Shown piece after piece: positions 11,911 to 12,001 of a stretch of DNA of 12,001 nt; position 1 is the stretch's first letter; each line of letters starts with the position of its first letter. The notes under the pieces were generated by a model, which had not been told where the DNA came from, ran no database searches, and saw only the letters and a list, made by a program, of their open reading frames with translations. Position numbers and translations under genes: made by a program. Source of the DNA: Thermoplasmata archaeon (GTDB lineage: Archaea > Thermoplasmatota > E2 > UBA202 > DSCA01); the NCBI GenBank assembly GCA_008297795.1, contig VBQP01000002.1, forward strand, positions 25,525 to 37,525, read 5' to 3'.

Positions 11911-12001
11911 TCCCGCCTCCCGGATTTGAACCGGGGACCTGCCGGTTTCGGCAGCAGGGCCAGACGGCCATTGGGTCTACAGCCGGCCGCTCCAGCCAGA
12001 C
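11911..12001 (-). tRNA. tRNA-Tyr (GTA), intron-containing, 5' end outside window
   Basis: Read on the minus strand from the edge: D-loop GTCTGGCTG with G18-G19, D-stem 3' half GAGC, G26, anticodon stem GCCGG (27-31), CTGTAG (32-37), a 30-nt intron, A38, CCGGC (39-43, perfect pairing), variable AGGTC, T-arm CCCGG-TTCAAAT-CCGGG, acceptor 3' strand AGGCGGG, and discriminator A. The anticodon is GTA in the loop CTGTAGA. The acceptor strand implies C1-G72, the archaeal and eukaryotic tyrosine identity pair. G15 (the last base of the window) and C48 form the expected Levitt pair. About 14 bases (acceptor 5' strand, positions 8-9, D-stem 5' half, A14) lie beyond the edge. Removing the intron gives a standard class I cloverleaf. 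Confidence 0.88.
11947..11976 (-). other. tRNA-Tyr intron, 30 nt, at position 37/38
   Basis: It starts after G37 (11977) and ends before A38 (11946), the canonical archaeal intron position. Inside, GGCC-GTCT-GGCC can form a small hairpin. I could not lay out a canonical bulge-helix-bulge with two 3-nt bulges by eye, so the exact ends are inferred from the perfect mature anticodon stem. Confidence 0.7.

Noticed and set aside
11911..12001. Class II tRNA (Ser or Leu) with a long variable arm built from CTGCCG-AAAC-CGGCAG
   Set aside because: No acceptable anticodon arm can be placed before that hairpin. The tRNA-Tyr reading gives a perfect 5-bp anticodon stem, the CTGTAGA loop, GAGC in the D-stem, a G15-C48 pair and the tyrosine-type acceptor.
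1..12001. CRISPR array, insertion sequence or prophage
   Set aside because: There are no regularly spaced identical repeats, transposase-like proteins, terminal inverted repeats or phage genes; the only repeats are inside the FG-GAP coding sequence or are isolated palindromes.

Overview
The window is archaeal. It carries SRP54, aIF1A, a RIO1 kinase and a two-KH Dim2-type protein. It also holds part of a tRNA-Tyr with an implied C1-G72 pair and an anticodon-loop intron. Five genes have an AT-rich TATA box centred 24-26 nt before the start codon, which is the layout of leaderless archaeal transcripts. A euryarchaeal, perhaps Thermoplasmata-related, lineage is my best guess, but nothing here fixes the taxon.

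Left part (1-1751): the 5' part of a secreted FG-GAP/VCBS repeat protein runs on the minus strand and off the window edge. Its reading frame is broken once, between 846 and 903. A HemK/PrmC-type glutamine methyltransferase is divergent from it.

Centre (1850-7664, plus strand): a tightly packed operon begins with a small ribbon-helix-helix regulator whose promoter carries a 12-bp palindrome. ATP sulfurylase, a DHH phosphoesterase, a small sulfotransferase, APS kinase and an SLC13/DASS transporter follow, and a tandem universal-stress-protein gene sits just downstream. Read together this is a plausible self-contained sulfation module: anion (sulfate?) uptake, sulfate to APS to PAPS, sulfuryl transfer to an unknown acceptor, and removal of the by-product PAP by the DHH enzyme. 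No APS or PAPS reductase is present in the window. A strong hairpin separates the APS kinase gene from the transporter gene.

Right part (7672-12001): a small seven-cysteine protein of unknown function (minus) is divergent from srp54 (plus). The 161-bp region between them holds a 30-bp near-perfect palindrome. A minus-strand cluster follows, in transcription order exonuclease III, aIF1A, RIO1 kinase and the Dim2-type KH protein; the last three form a small-subunit biogenesis and initiation group. At the right edge is the 3' part of tRNA-Tyr(GTA) with a 30-nt intron; its first 14 or so bases lie outside the window.

Intergenic stretches are short. The only ones over 100 bases are the srp54/Cys-rich divergent region, described below, and the 98-bp regulator promoter region at about 1752-1849.
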